From: Actinomycetota bacterium
GTDB lineage: Bacteria; Actinomycetota; Thermoleophilia; Miltoncostaeales; Miltoncostaeaceae
Assembly: GCA_947475125.1 (NCBI GenBank)
Contig: CANJMX010000003.1
Location: 1-34,218, forward strand
Direction: 5' to 3'
DNA length: 34,218 nucleotides
In this document: piece by piece, positions 28,544 to 34,218 of the stretch
Layout of the letters: each line of letters opens with the position of its first letter
How positions within the stretch are numbered: position 1 is the first letter of the stretch
Notes under the pieces: model-generated
What the model saw: only the letters and a program-made list of their open reading frames with translations
Told to the model about the DNA's origin: nothing
Databases searched by the model: none
Translations under genes and position numbers: made by a program

Positions 28544-29141
28544 GCTGGAAGATCTCGAACCGTCGGATCGTGATGTTCTCGCCGAGCTCCGATGAGGCCT
28601 CCGCGCGCAACTCCTCCATCGTGCGCTGGTCCTTCCCGGTGCCATCGCGGAAGAACGGCTGCTGAAGAAGGCAGATCTCGCTCAGATGCTTGGCGAGCTT
28701 GCCCTCCACGATCTTCTCGCGGGCGCTCTCCGGCTTGTCCTTGGCCTGGTCGGCGTAGACCTCGCGCTCCTTGGCCTTGTACTCGTCGGGCACATCGTCG
28801 GACGACACATACTGCGGCTTCATCGCTGCCACATTGAGCGCCACGTCGTGGGCGAACTCCTGGAACCGGTCGGTGCGCGCAACGAAGTCGGTCTCGCAGT
28901 TGACCTCAACGAGCACGCCGAGGCGTCCGCCCTGATGGATGTAACTGGCGACCGTCCCCTCATTCGCGTCACGGCCGGCACGCTTCTGTGCGGCGGCGAG
29001 GCCCTGCTTGCGAAGGAGTGTCATGGCCTGCTCAAGATCGCCACCGGTCTCGGTGAGTGCCTTCTTGCAGTCCATCATCCCCGCGCCGGTCTTGTCGCGG
29101 AGCTCCTTCACCAACGCGGCGGGAATCTGTGCGGTGCTCAC
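28533..29141 (-). CDS. tsf: Elongation factor Ts (short form)
   Basis: 202 residues, well below the ~270-280 of E. coli or mycobacteria and close to the ~200 of Thermus. The N-terminal UBA-like domain is intact (IPAALVKELRDKTGAGMMDCKKAL), and the core TDFVARTDRFQEFAHDVAL and KIVEGKLAKHLSEICLLQQPFF are present, so one core subdomain and the exchange site remain while the second, repeated subdomain is lacking. It recycles EF-Tu-GDP. GTG 29141 overlaps the rpsB stop by four bases. It probably pairs with EF-Tu as a dimer, as known for short EF-Ts; that is inference. Confidence 0.96.
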   Translation of the reverse strand: MSTAQIPAALVKELRDKTGAGMMDCKKALTETGGDLEQAMTLLRKQGLAAAQKRAGRDANEGTVASYIHQGGRLGVLVEVNCETDFVARTDRFQEFAHDVALNVAAMKPQYVSSDDVPDEYKAKEREVYADQAKDKPESAREKIVEGKLAKHLSEICLLQQPFFRDGTGKDQRTMEELRAEASSELGENITIRRFEIFQLGE

Positions 29142-30391
29142 GACGCGGGCTCCTCTCCAGCGGCCTCCGGTGCCACGTCGGCAACGGCGATGTCTGCGGC
29201 CAGCTCGAGAGCGGCCTCGTCAAGAATCACCTCGGCAGCAACATCTTCAATAATCTCTGCTGCTGCTTCGATCACGGCCTCGGCCTCGACGATTACCTCG
29301 ACGGCCTCTGCCACGATGGCTGCCTCAACGACGGGGTCGACGTTCTCGGCCTCGACAACCGCCTCAACGACTGCTGCGGCGGCCTCGATCACGGCCTCGG
29401 CCTCGACGACTGCCTCAACGGCATCCGCCACGATGGCGACCTCAATGAGGGCCTCGCTGGAATCGACCTCGACGGCTGCCTCGACAACGGCCTCGGCCAA
29501 GTCGATCACGGCCTCGGCCTCGACGACTGCCTCGATGGCCTCGGTCAACACAACTGCCTCAACGGCCAACTCGCCGGACGCCGCTGCAAGTGCGGCGGCA
29601 TTGGCCTCCGCCCGTGCAGCTGCGCGAGCTGCGCGAGCCGCGTCGGGGTCGCCGGCTGCGGCTGCGATTGCAGCAGCGGCGCGGGCCTCCTCGTAGCCAC
29701 CGGCGGGCTCCAGACCCTTGCCCTCGCGGATCCCGTCAGCAAGCACCGACAGGATGAGCGAGCACGAACGGATCGCGTCGTCGTTGCCGGGGATGATGTA
29801 CGAGGCCTCGTCGGGGTCGCAATTGGTGTCAACCAGGCCGACGACGGGAATGCCGAGGCGGTTGGCCTCGCGCACGCCGATCATCTCTTTGTTCAGGTCC
29901 AGAATCACCACAGCGTCAGGTCGGCGCTGCATGTCGGAGACGCCACCGAGATTGGCCTCGAGCTTCACGAGCTCGGCCTCTGCGGCAAGGCGCTCACGGG
30001 TGGGCAGCAGGGCCAGCTGACCACCGGTTGCCTGGGCACGAAGCTCGTGCAGGCGGCGGATGCGCTGGCTGATGGTCGACCAGTTGGTAAGAAGGCCGCC
30101 CAGCCAACGGTGCGACACGTATGGCATGCCGGCACGGATGGCCTGCTCGCGCACGCTGTCCTGGCACTGCTTCTTGGTTCCCACGAACATCACGGTGCCG
30201 CCGCGCTCTGCGACGTTCTTCACGAACGTGTGTGCGCGCTCCAGCAGCTCAAGCGTCTGCTGAAGATCAATGACGTAGATGCCGGAACGCTCACCGAAGA
30301 TGAATCGCTTCATCTTGGGGTTCCAGCGGCGGGTCTGATGGCCGAAGTGGACTCCGGACTCCAGCAGTTGCTTCATGGTGACGACAGGCAC
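29138..30391 (-). CDS. rpsB: Ribosomal protein S2 with long repetitive C-terminal extension
   Basis: 417 residues against ~250-310 for most S2 proteins. Residues 1-226 are a normal S2: VTMKQLLESGVHFGHQTRRWNPKM, MFVGTKKQCQD, HRWLGGLLTNW, PDAVVILDLNKE, GLVDTNCDPD, RSCSLILSVLADG. Residues 227-417 are an added tail: an Ala/Arg-rich helix (about 233-272) and then three 39-residue units (286-324, 325-363, 364-402) keyed on EAVVEAEAVI, strongly acidic and helical. GTG 30391 has AAGGAG nine bases upstream. The tail stays in frame, overlaps tsf by four bases, and is therefore not an annotation artefact. Function of the tail is unknown. Confidence 0.95.
   Translation of the reverse strand: MPVVTMKQLLESGVHFGHQTRRWNPKMKRFIFGERSGIYVIDLQQTLELLERAHTFVKNVAERGGTVMFVGTKKQCQDSVREQAIRAGMPYVSHRWLGGLLTNWSTISQRIRRLHELRAQATGGQLALLPTRERLAAEAELVKLEANLGGVSDMQRRPDAVVILDLNKEMIGVREANRLGIPVVGLVDTNCDPDEASYIIPGNDDAIRSCSLILSVLADGIREGKGLEPAGGYEEARAAAAIAAAAGDPDAARAARAAARAEANAAALAAASGELAVEAVVLTEAIEAVVEAEAVIDLAEAVVEAAVEVDSSEALIEVAIVADAVEAVVEAEAVIEAAAAVVEAVVEAENVDPVVEAAIVAEAVEVIVEAEAVIEAAAEIIEDVAAEVILDEAALELAADIAVADVAPEAAGEEPAS
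29168..29534 (-). repeat. 117-bp tandem repeat encoding the S2 tail
   Basis: The string TCGATCACGGCCTCGGCCTC (plus strand) recurs at 29268, 29385 and 29502, exactly 117 bases apart, i.e. 39 codons. Flanking bases are similar but diverged; the copy nearest the gene's end is the most degraded. Boundaries given cover the three repeat units (residues 286-402) as read in the protein plus the short flank. Confidence 0.8.
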
Positions 30392-30505
30392 GCGTCACGA
30401 CTCCTTGTCGGTTCTTGGACGATGAATTCCGACAGGTCGCGGGAGGAGCCGACATATGCCGACCACCACCCCCCACGTGTACCCCGTCGGGGTTGAGTGC
30501 AGGAA

Positions 30506-30532
30506 GTCGGATCCGCCTGATGCGGACCCGAC
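30506..30532 (-). terminator. Hairpin downstream of rluD
   Basis: GTCGGGTCCGC and GCGGATCCGAC (minus strand) pair over 11 positions with one G-U and a 5-base loop, starting eight bases after the rluD stop. No U tract. The 149-base gap (30392-30540) also holds a smaller ACCCC/GGGGT hairpin at 30481-30493 and must contain the rpsB promoter, which I could not place with confidence. Confidence 0.5.
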
Positions 30533-30540
30533 GCGGGACT

Positions 30541-31476
30541 CTAGCCTGCCCGGCCCGCCCGCACACGCGCCGCGGCAAGGGCGGCCTCCAGATCCGGGGG
30601 CAGCGGGCTTTCAAACACCAGATCCTCCCCAGTCTCGGGATGGGGCAACCGCAGTCGATATGCGTGCAAAAACTGGCGTTCGAGGCCGAATGCGGCGCGA
30701 CCCTGCCCGTAAAGAGGGTCCCCGACCACCGGATGCCGTGCGGATTCAAGGTGCACCCGTACCTGGTGCGTGCGCCCGGTTTCGAGACGCGCCTCGATGA
30801 GGCACAGCGGCCCCAGTCGCTCGATCGTGCGGAAGTGGGTGACCGCCTCGCGCCCGCCGGCGGGGAGTACCGCCTGACGCGTCCGTCGGCGGGGGTCGCG
30901 TCCGAGGGGCCGATCGATGGTCAGTGCCGCGGGAAACTCGCCGTGAACCAGCGCGAGGTAGCGCCGTTCGATGTCGCGGTCGCGCATCATCTTTCCAAGG
31001 CGCCGGTGGGCCCGATCGGTACGTGCAACCAGCAGAAGCCCGGAGGTGTCCCGATCCAGGCGATGCACGATTCCCGGCCGGTCCGGGTCGTCCCCGCCCG
31101 CGATCCCCGCCCCGAGGAGCGCGTGCACGAGGGTCCCCTCGTCGTGCCCCCGGGACGGGTGGGTGACCATGCCCGACGGCTTGTCCACCACCACAATCGA
31201 CTCGTCGGAATAGATGATCGGCACGTCGATCTCCTCGGCGCGCAGATCGCCCGGTGGGCGGGGCGGCGGCCCCAGCGCGGCAATCACGACCTCACCCTCT
31301 GCCAGGCGGTAACGCTTGGCCTTCATCACCCCATTCACCGTCACCTCGCCTGCATCAATGAGGCGCTGCGCCTCGGCGCGGCTGTCGAATATCTCGCACT
31401 CGGCGAGCACTGCGTCGAGGCGGCGCCCCACCATGTCGCCCGCCACGACAAACTTCACCATGCGATCGTCAGCCAT
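30541..31476 (-). CDS. rluD: RluA-family 23S rRNA pseudouridine synthase, RluD-like
   Basis: 311 residues from ATG 31476 (313 from GTG 31482). An N-terminal S4 domain (RRLDAVLAEC, RAEAQRLIDAGEVTVNG) is followed by the catalytic domain with HRLDRDTSGLLL around residue 138-149 (the Asp of RLDRDTSG is catalytic), ERRYLALVHG, RTHQVRVHL and VGDPLYG. Domain order fits RluD, which modifies helix 69 of 23S rRNA. It overlaps the lspA stop, and lspA-rluD adjacency is common. ATG 31476 is preferred because a GGGTGG stretch precedes it, but the GTG is possible. Confidence 0.92.
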   Translation of the reverse strand: MADDRMVKFVVAGDMVGRRLDAVLAECEIFDSRAEAQRLIDAGEVTVNGVMKAKRYRLAEGEVVIAALGPPPRPPGDLRAEEIDVPIIYSDESIVVVDKPSGMVTHPSRGHDEGTLVHALLGAGIAGGDDPDRPGIVHRLDRDTSGLLLVARTDRAHRRLGKMMRDRDIERRYLALVHGEFPAALTIDRPLGRDPRRRTRQAVLPAGGREAVTHFRTIERLGPLCLIEARLETGRTHQVRVHLESARHPVVGDPLYGQGRAAFGLERQFLHAYRLRLPHPETGEDLVFESPLPPDLEAALAAARVRAGRAG

Positions 31477-31990
31477 CGCCACCCGACAGTACGAGCGCGG
31501 TCACCAGCAGAATGGCGCCGGCCACGACACCGATATCGGCCACGTTGAATGGCGGCCAGGGACCGATGGCGATGAAGTCGGTCACGCCATCGCGAAACAC
31601 GCGGTCGATCAGGTTGCCGATGCTCCCGCCGAGGAGCAGTCCCCCACCGATGGGCACCAGGGCGTGCCGGCCCGCAAAGCCCACCAGCAGCACCGCGATC
31701 ACGCCGATCGCGACGAGGGTGAGCACCGAAACCACTGCCTGATTTCCGGGAAAGAGACTGAACGCGATCCCGGTGTTGACGGTATCCACCAGATGTACGC
31801 CCGGAAGAACGTCAACCGTGTCCCCCACCGGGATGGTGGCGCGGACGATGACCTTGGTCAGTTGGTCAAGCGCGATGACCGACGCCGCAATGAGGGCCAT
31901 CAATATGTATCGGTACCCGGCCTCGCGCCGCACCCGCCGCTCGATTGCCTGGGATATCGCCGTTCGTCTCGCGTGATCCGGGCCGTTCAC
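31469..31990 (-). CDS. lspA: Lipoprotein signal peptidase (signal peptidase II)
   Basis: 173 residues. Four membrane helices; family blocks ALDQLTKVIVR, VNTGIAFSLF, GGSIGNLIDRVF, and the two catalytic Asp residues in DGVTDFI and FNVADIG. It removes the signal peptide of diacylglyceryl-modified prolipoproteins. The N-terminal 28 residues before the first helix are polar and basic, a little longer than usual, so an internal start is possible. GTG 31990 overlaps the DUF167 stop by four bases. Confidence 0.95.
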   Translation of the reverse strand: MNGPDHARRTAISQAIERRVRREAGYRYILMALIAASVIALDQLTKVIVRATIPVGDTVDVLPGVHLVDTVNTGIAFSLFPGNQAVVSVLTLVAIGVIAVLLVGFAGRHALVPIGGGLLLGGSIGNLIDRVFRDGVTDFIAIGPWPPFNVADIGVVAGAILLVTALVLSGGDG

Positions 31991-32301
31991 GCGATCTCTC
32001 CCGCCAGCACGGCAAACCGGGCCGTGATCTGATCGGGGTCGCCATCGATCTCGATGAGCTTGCGCGCGCCGGTCGACCCGCGGCGCAGACGGACGGCGCT
32101 CGGACGTACGCCGGCCTGCTCTGCGAGATAGGCACAGAGGGCCGCATTGGACTGGCCCTTATGCGGGGCGGCTGCGATCTGGATACGCACGGCACCATCC
32201 TGCACGCCGACCGCGCCGGTGTGACGGGAACGGGGTACCGCCTTCACGGCGACAGTCACGCCGCCCTCATGGCGGGTGACCCACTCCGGAGCGTCGGTCA
32301 C
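31987..32301 (-). CDS. DUF167 family protein (YggU-like)
   Basis: 104 residues. The DUF167 pattern is visible: VTVAVKAVPRSRHTG, then GAVRIQIAAAPHKGQSNAALCAYLAEQAGV (split as RIQIAAAPHKGQSN and LCAYLAEQAGV), and RLRRGSTGARKLIEI. Function of the family is unknown; it often follows yggT. GTG 32301 overlaps the yggT stop by four bases. In many actinobacteria divIVA occupies the slot between yggT and lspA; here this gene does. Confidence 0.88.
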   Translation of the reverse strand: MTDAPEWVTRHEGGVTVAVKAVPRSRHTGAVGVQDGAVRIQIAAAPHKGQSNAALCAYLAEQAGVRPSAVRLRRGSTGARKLIEIDGDPDQITARFAVLAGEIA

Positions 32302-32570
32302 AGCGCCTCGAGCACCCTGACCACCACCACGTTGCCCACGTACAGGGCGATGAGCGCCACGATCGGCGAGAAGTCGAACATGCCGATGCTCGGGATGATG
32401 CGCCGGAACGAGCGCAGATACCACTCGGTGGATTCGTGGAAAAACGCCCACAGGGCCGACATCACGCGTCCAGTTGGGGGGTTTGGGACCCACGACAGCA
32501 GGATGCGGATGAAGATGATGACGATGAAGACTGTGAATACGGCGTTGACGTACTGCGTGAGGATGTCCAC
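32298..32570 (-). CDS. yggT: YggT family membrane protein
   Basis: 90 residues. Two membrane helices (YVNAVFTVFIVIIFIRILLSW and FSPIVALIALYVGNVVVVRV) around the conserved loop WVPNPPTGR, STEWYLRSFRRIIP and GMFDFSPIVA. Family members sit in cell-division clusters after sepF and are linked to osmotic tolerance or division; exact role unknown. GTG 32570 is used because the upstream frame reads through proC as Arg/Gly-rich noise. The proC stop lies 11 bases upstream. Confidence 0.93.
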   Translation of the reverse strand: MDILTQYVNAVFTVFIVIIFIRILLSWVPNPPTGRVMSALWAFFHESTEWYLRSFRRIIPSIGMFDFSPIVALIALYVGNVVVVRVLEAL

Positions 32571-32581
32571 CGGCCCGCCGC

Positions 32582-33346
32582 CTACAGCTCGGCGGCGCGG
32601 CGGGCGGCAGCGCCCAGCGCGCGTTCCACGATGCCTGCGGCCCCTGCATCGTCCATGACCGCGATGCATGCCGCGGTGGTGCCACCCGGCGATGTCACCC
32701 GCGCCTGCAGCTCGGCGGGATCCTCGCCATCCGCCAACAGGCCGGCGGTACCGGCGATGACCGCCTGCACCATGGCACGGGCATCAGTTCGCGAAAGCCC
32801 GTGGGCGACGCCCGTGTCCTCCATCGCCTTTGCGATATAGGCCATGAACCCGGGGCCACTGCCGCCGATGGCGGTCGCAACATCGAAGAGGGCCTCATCC
32901 ATCACCACGACGGCGCCGAGGGGGGCCAGAAGGGCTCTCACGGCCGACACGGCCTCGTCGTCGAGACCCGTCGTCGCCATGGCCACGACCCCGTTGCCAT
33001 TGGCCACCGCCAGATTCGGCATCAGCCGTACCACCGGATGCCCCGGAACGGCGGCGGCGAGGCGGTCAAGCGACCAGCCCGCGGCAACCGACATCACAAC
33101 CGAGCCCACAGAAAGGCGGGGAGTGATCGCCTGGAGCGTCGCCGCGACGTCCTGGGGCTTCACTGCGACCACGACGACGTCGCAGTTCGCAGCATCGCCC
33201 GCGAGTACGCCGAGAGATGACGCCACATCCTGAGCGCGCCCGGACATCGCATCCTCAACGATGACCGTCGTGAACGGGGCGAGGCCGGCGGCGAACGCGC
33301 CGCCCATCGCCCCGACCCCAACGACGCCGATGGCGGCGGGCGTCAC
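32582..33346 (-). CDS. proC: Pyrroline-5-carboxylate reductase
   Basis: 254 residues. Rossmann motif GVVGVGAMGGAFAAGL at the N-terminus, VVVVAVKPQDV, PVVRLMPNLAVANGNGV, and the C-terminal domain with AIGGSGPGFMAYIAKAM, AQAV-type AMVQAVIAGTAGLL and VTSPGGTTAACI. It makes proline from P5C with NAD(P)H. Between sepF and yggT it is a common passenger. GTG 33346 starts four bases after the sepF stop. Length is slightly short for the family but all blocks are present. Confidence 0.95.
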   Translation of the reverse strand: MTPAAIGVVGVGAMGGAFAAGLAPFTTVIVEDAMSGRAQDVASSLGVLAGDAANCDVVVVAVKPQDVAATLQAITPRLSVGSVVMSVAAGWSLDRLAAAVPGHPVVRLMPNLAVANGNGVVAMATTGLDDEAVSAVRALLAPLGAVVVMDEALFDVATAIGGSGPGFMAYIAKAMEDTGVAHGLSRTDARAMVQAVIAGTAGLLADGEDPAELQARVTSPGGTTAACIAVMDDAGAAGIVERALGAAARRAAEL

Positions 33347-33350
33347 AGAA

Positions 33351-33920
33351 TCAATACTGGTTGAAGAAACCCTTTTCGAGGAGACGCGCGCGCTCCTCGG
33401 CCGACACCTCGACGTTGCGGGGAGTCAGGAGAAATACCTTGTCCGCAATGCGGGACATCCCGCCGTCGAGCGCATACGTAAGCCCACTGGCGAAGTCGAT
33501 GAGGCGCTTCGACAGATCCGTGTCCGCCGACTGCAGGTTGAGGATCACGGGGACCGTGCCCTTGAACTTGTCAGCGATCTGCTGCGCGTCGTTGAAGGTG
33601 CGCGGGATGATGAGGTTCACCTCGACGCCACGATTGTTCCTGGGTGAGTCCACTGCGCGGATGTTCCGCGAGGGGGATGGCACGCCCGGGTCCGAGTAGA
33701 TGTCGTCGAAGTCGTCGGCGCCACGCGATGAGGATCGCCCACGCGAACGGCCACGCGACGACTGATGGTCGTCCCGCGAATGCCGGTCGTCATCGCGCAC
33801 ACGCGCATTGGTTTCCCGGTCACCACCCTCGTGCTCGTCGTACTCGTCGTATTCGTCGTAGCCGTCATCGGCCATCCCGAAATACGCCAACGTCTTCTGC
33901 CAGTAATCGTTAATCGCCAT
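33351..33920 (-). CDS. sepF: Cell division protein SepF (canonical copy)
   Basis: 189 residues. N-terminal amphipathic helix MAINDYWQKTLAYFG (1-15) for membrane binding, a long charged Asp/Arg/Ser-rich linker (about 16-95), then the SepF core (about 99-178): VNLIIPRTFNDAQQIADKFKG, DTDLSKRLIDFASGLTYALDGG, DKVFLLTP. It tethers FtsZ to the membrane in actinobacteria lacking FtsA. The linker is longer and more repetitive (DEYDEYDEHEGG) than usual. Its ATG abuts the yggS stop with no gap. A shorter paralogue lies at 14249-14599. Confidence 0.97.
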   Translation of the reverse strand: MAINDYWQKTLAYFGMADDGYDEYDEYDEHEGGDRETNARVRDDDRHSRDDHQSSRGRSRGRSSSRGADDFDDIYSDPGVPSPSRNIRAVDSPRNNRGVEVNLIIPRTFNDAQQIADKFKGTVPVILNLQSADTDLSKRLIDFASGLTYALDGGMSRIADKVFLLTPRNVEVSAEERARLLEKGFFNQY

Positions 33921-34218
33921 CTACGGCTCCATCCGCCCTTGGTCGACGATGCCCCTCCCGACGCGCACAATGGTAGCGCCCGCCTCCACGGCAACGATGA
34001 AATCCTGCGAAGTCCCCATTGAGAGATCCCGCAGGTCATGCTCATTTCCCCATTTCAGAGCCAGCGCGTCGCGGAGCAGGCGCACTCGTTCGAACCAGGG
34101 TCGTGATGCCTCGGGGTCCTCCGCAAACGGCGGCAGCGCCATCAGCCCCCCCACTGTCACCCCGGCCATACCTGCTGCCGCCAGGGCGCTATCGAGCTCG
34201 TCGGGAATGAACCCCTGC
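33921..34218 (-). CDS. yggS: YggS/PROSC-type PLP homeostasis protein, partial
   Basis: The frame runs off the window's right edge; only the last ~98 residues are present. QGFIPDELDSALAAAGMAGVTVGGLMALPP, read as ELDSALAAAGM and VGGLMALPP, then DLRDLSMGTSQDFIVAVEAGATIVRVGRGI (as LSMGTSQDF and GATIVRVG) are the family's C-terminal blocks. These single-domain PLP-binding proteins maintain PLP and amino-acid balance and sit before sepF in Gram-positive division clusters. The start is outside the window. Sequence is otherwise intact. Confidence 0.93.
   Translation of the reverse strand, partial: QGFIPDELDSALAAAGMAGVTVGGLMALPPFAEDPEASRPWFERVRLLRDALALKWGNEHDLRDLSMGTSQDFIVAVEAGATIVRVGRGIVDQGRMEP

Noticed and set aside
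28686..29696. Plus-strand Ser/Thr/Ala-rich open frame opposite tsf and rpsB
   Set aside because: Another reading of the same repeat region; low-complexity composition comes from reading the S2 tail repeat on the opposite strand.
29057..30496. Long plus-strand open frame (479 codons) rich in Gly/Leu/Asp repeats opposite rpsB
   Set aside because: It is the antisense of rpsB and its 117-bp repeat; S2 core conservation on the minus strand is unambiguous, and the repeat look comes only from the S2 tail.
30392..30540. S2-binding leader or autoregulatory RNA upstream of rpsB
   Set aside because: The 149-base gap has two hairpins, but I could not match the known rpsB leader structure by eye, so I list only the hairpin after rluD.
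1..34218. CRISPR arrays, insertion sequences, prophage, toxin-antitoxin or restriction genes
   Set aside because: I looked for spaced direct repeats, transposase or integrase motifs, and paired small genes, and saw none; the only regular direct repeat of note is inside rpsB.

Overview
The window is GC-rich bacterial chromosome from an actinobacterium (Actinomycetota), most likely a deep-branching lineage such as Thermoleophilia; that placement is inference. The supporting evidence is gene content and order: an F420-dependent nitroreductase-type protein, DrrAB-type exporter, Rip1/RseP with dxr and ispG, SepF with YggT, and an FHA/FtsR pair next to pgsA, as around Rv1822-Rv1828 of Mycobacterium tuberculosis. 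The short EF-Ts is not typical of the best-known actinobacteria. GTG and TTG starts and 4-base GTGA/ATGA overlaps are common. There are no insertion sequences, prophage genes, CRISPR arrays or obvious defence genes.

Left part (1-9.9 kb), accessory and housekeeping singletons on both strands: the 3' part of a CNNM/CBS (CorC/HlyC) membrane protein, tRNA-Arg(ACG), a glutaminyl cyclase, an F420-type nitroreductase with a small partner, an AcuC/HDAC-like deacetylase, a voltage-sensor-like potassium channel, a DrrAB-type ABC exporter, a small helical protein, a xi-class GST with a small Cys/His-motif protein behind a recognisable sigma70-type promoter, a mini zinc-ribbon protein with a clear intrinsic terminator, and an Hsp15-like S4 protein.

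Middle (9.9-17.3 kb): a minus-strand run of an unknown protein, a class IV aminotransferase, LemA and an HtpX-like M48 protease; a plus-strand run of a DUF4367-like protein, a UspA protein, a short SepF paralogue and a DCC thiol oxidoreductase; a small membrane protein; and an M32 carboxypeptidase.

Right part (16.7-34.2 kb), almost all minus strand and essential: tRNA-Pro, pgsA, FHA protein, ftsR and apt; then yggS (cut by the window end), sepF, proC, yggT, DUF167, lspA and rluD; then rpsB, tsf, pyrH, frr, uppS, cdsA, an M42 peptidase, dxr, rseP, ispG and proS. This block joins cell division, translation, isoprenoid and phospholipid synthesis.

Most notable observations: a ribosomal protein S2 with an extra tail of about 190 residues built on an exact 117-bp (39-residue) repeat; six first genes with TANNNT exactly six bases before the start codon, suggesting widespread leaderless mRNAs; a second, short SepF without the membrane helix whose C-terminus resembles the FtsZ C-terminal peptide; and a perfect 11-bp hairpin at the tsf/pyrH junction. 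I do not see a complete, clearly new multi-gene system; the SepF paralogue cluster and the extended S2 are the best candidates for undescribed biology.
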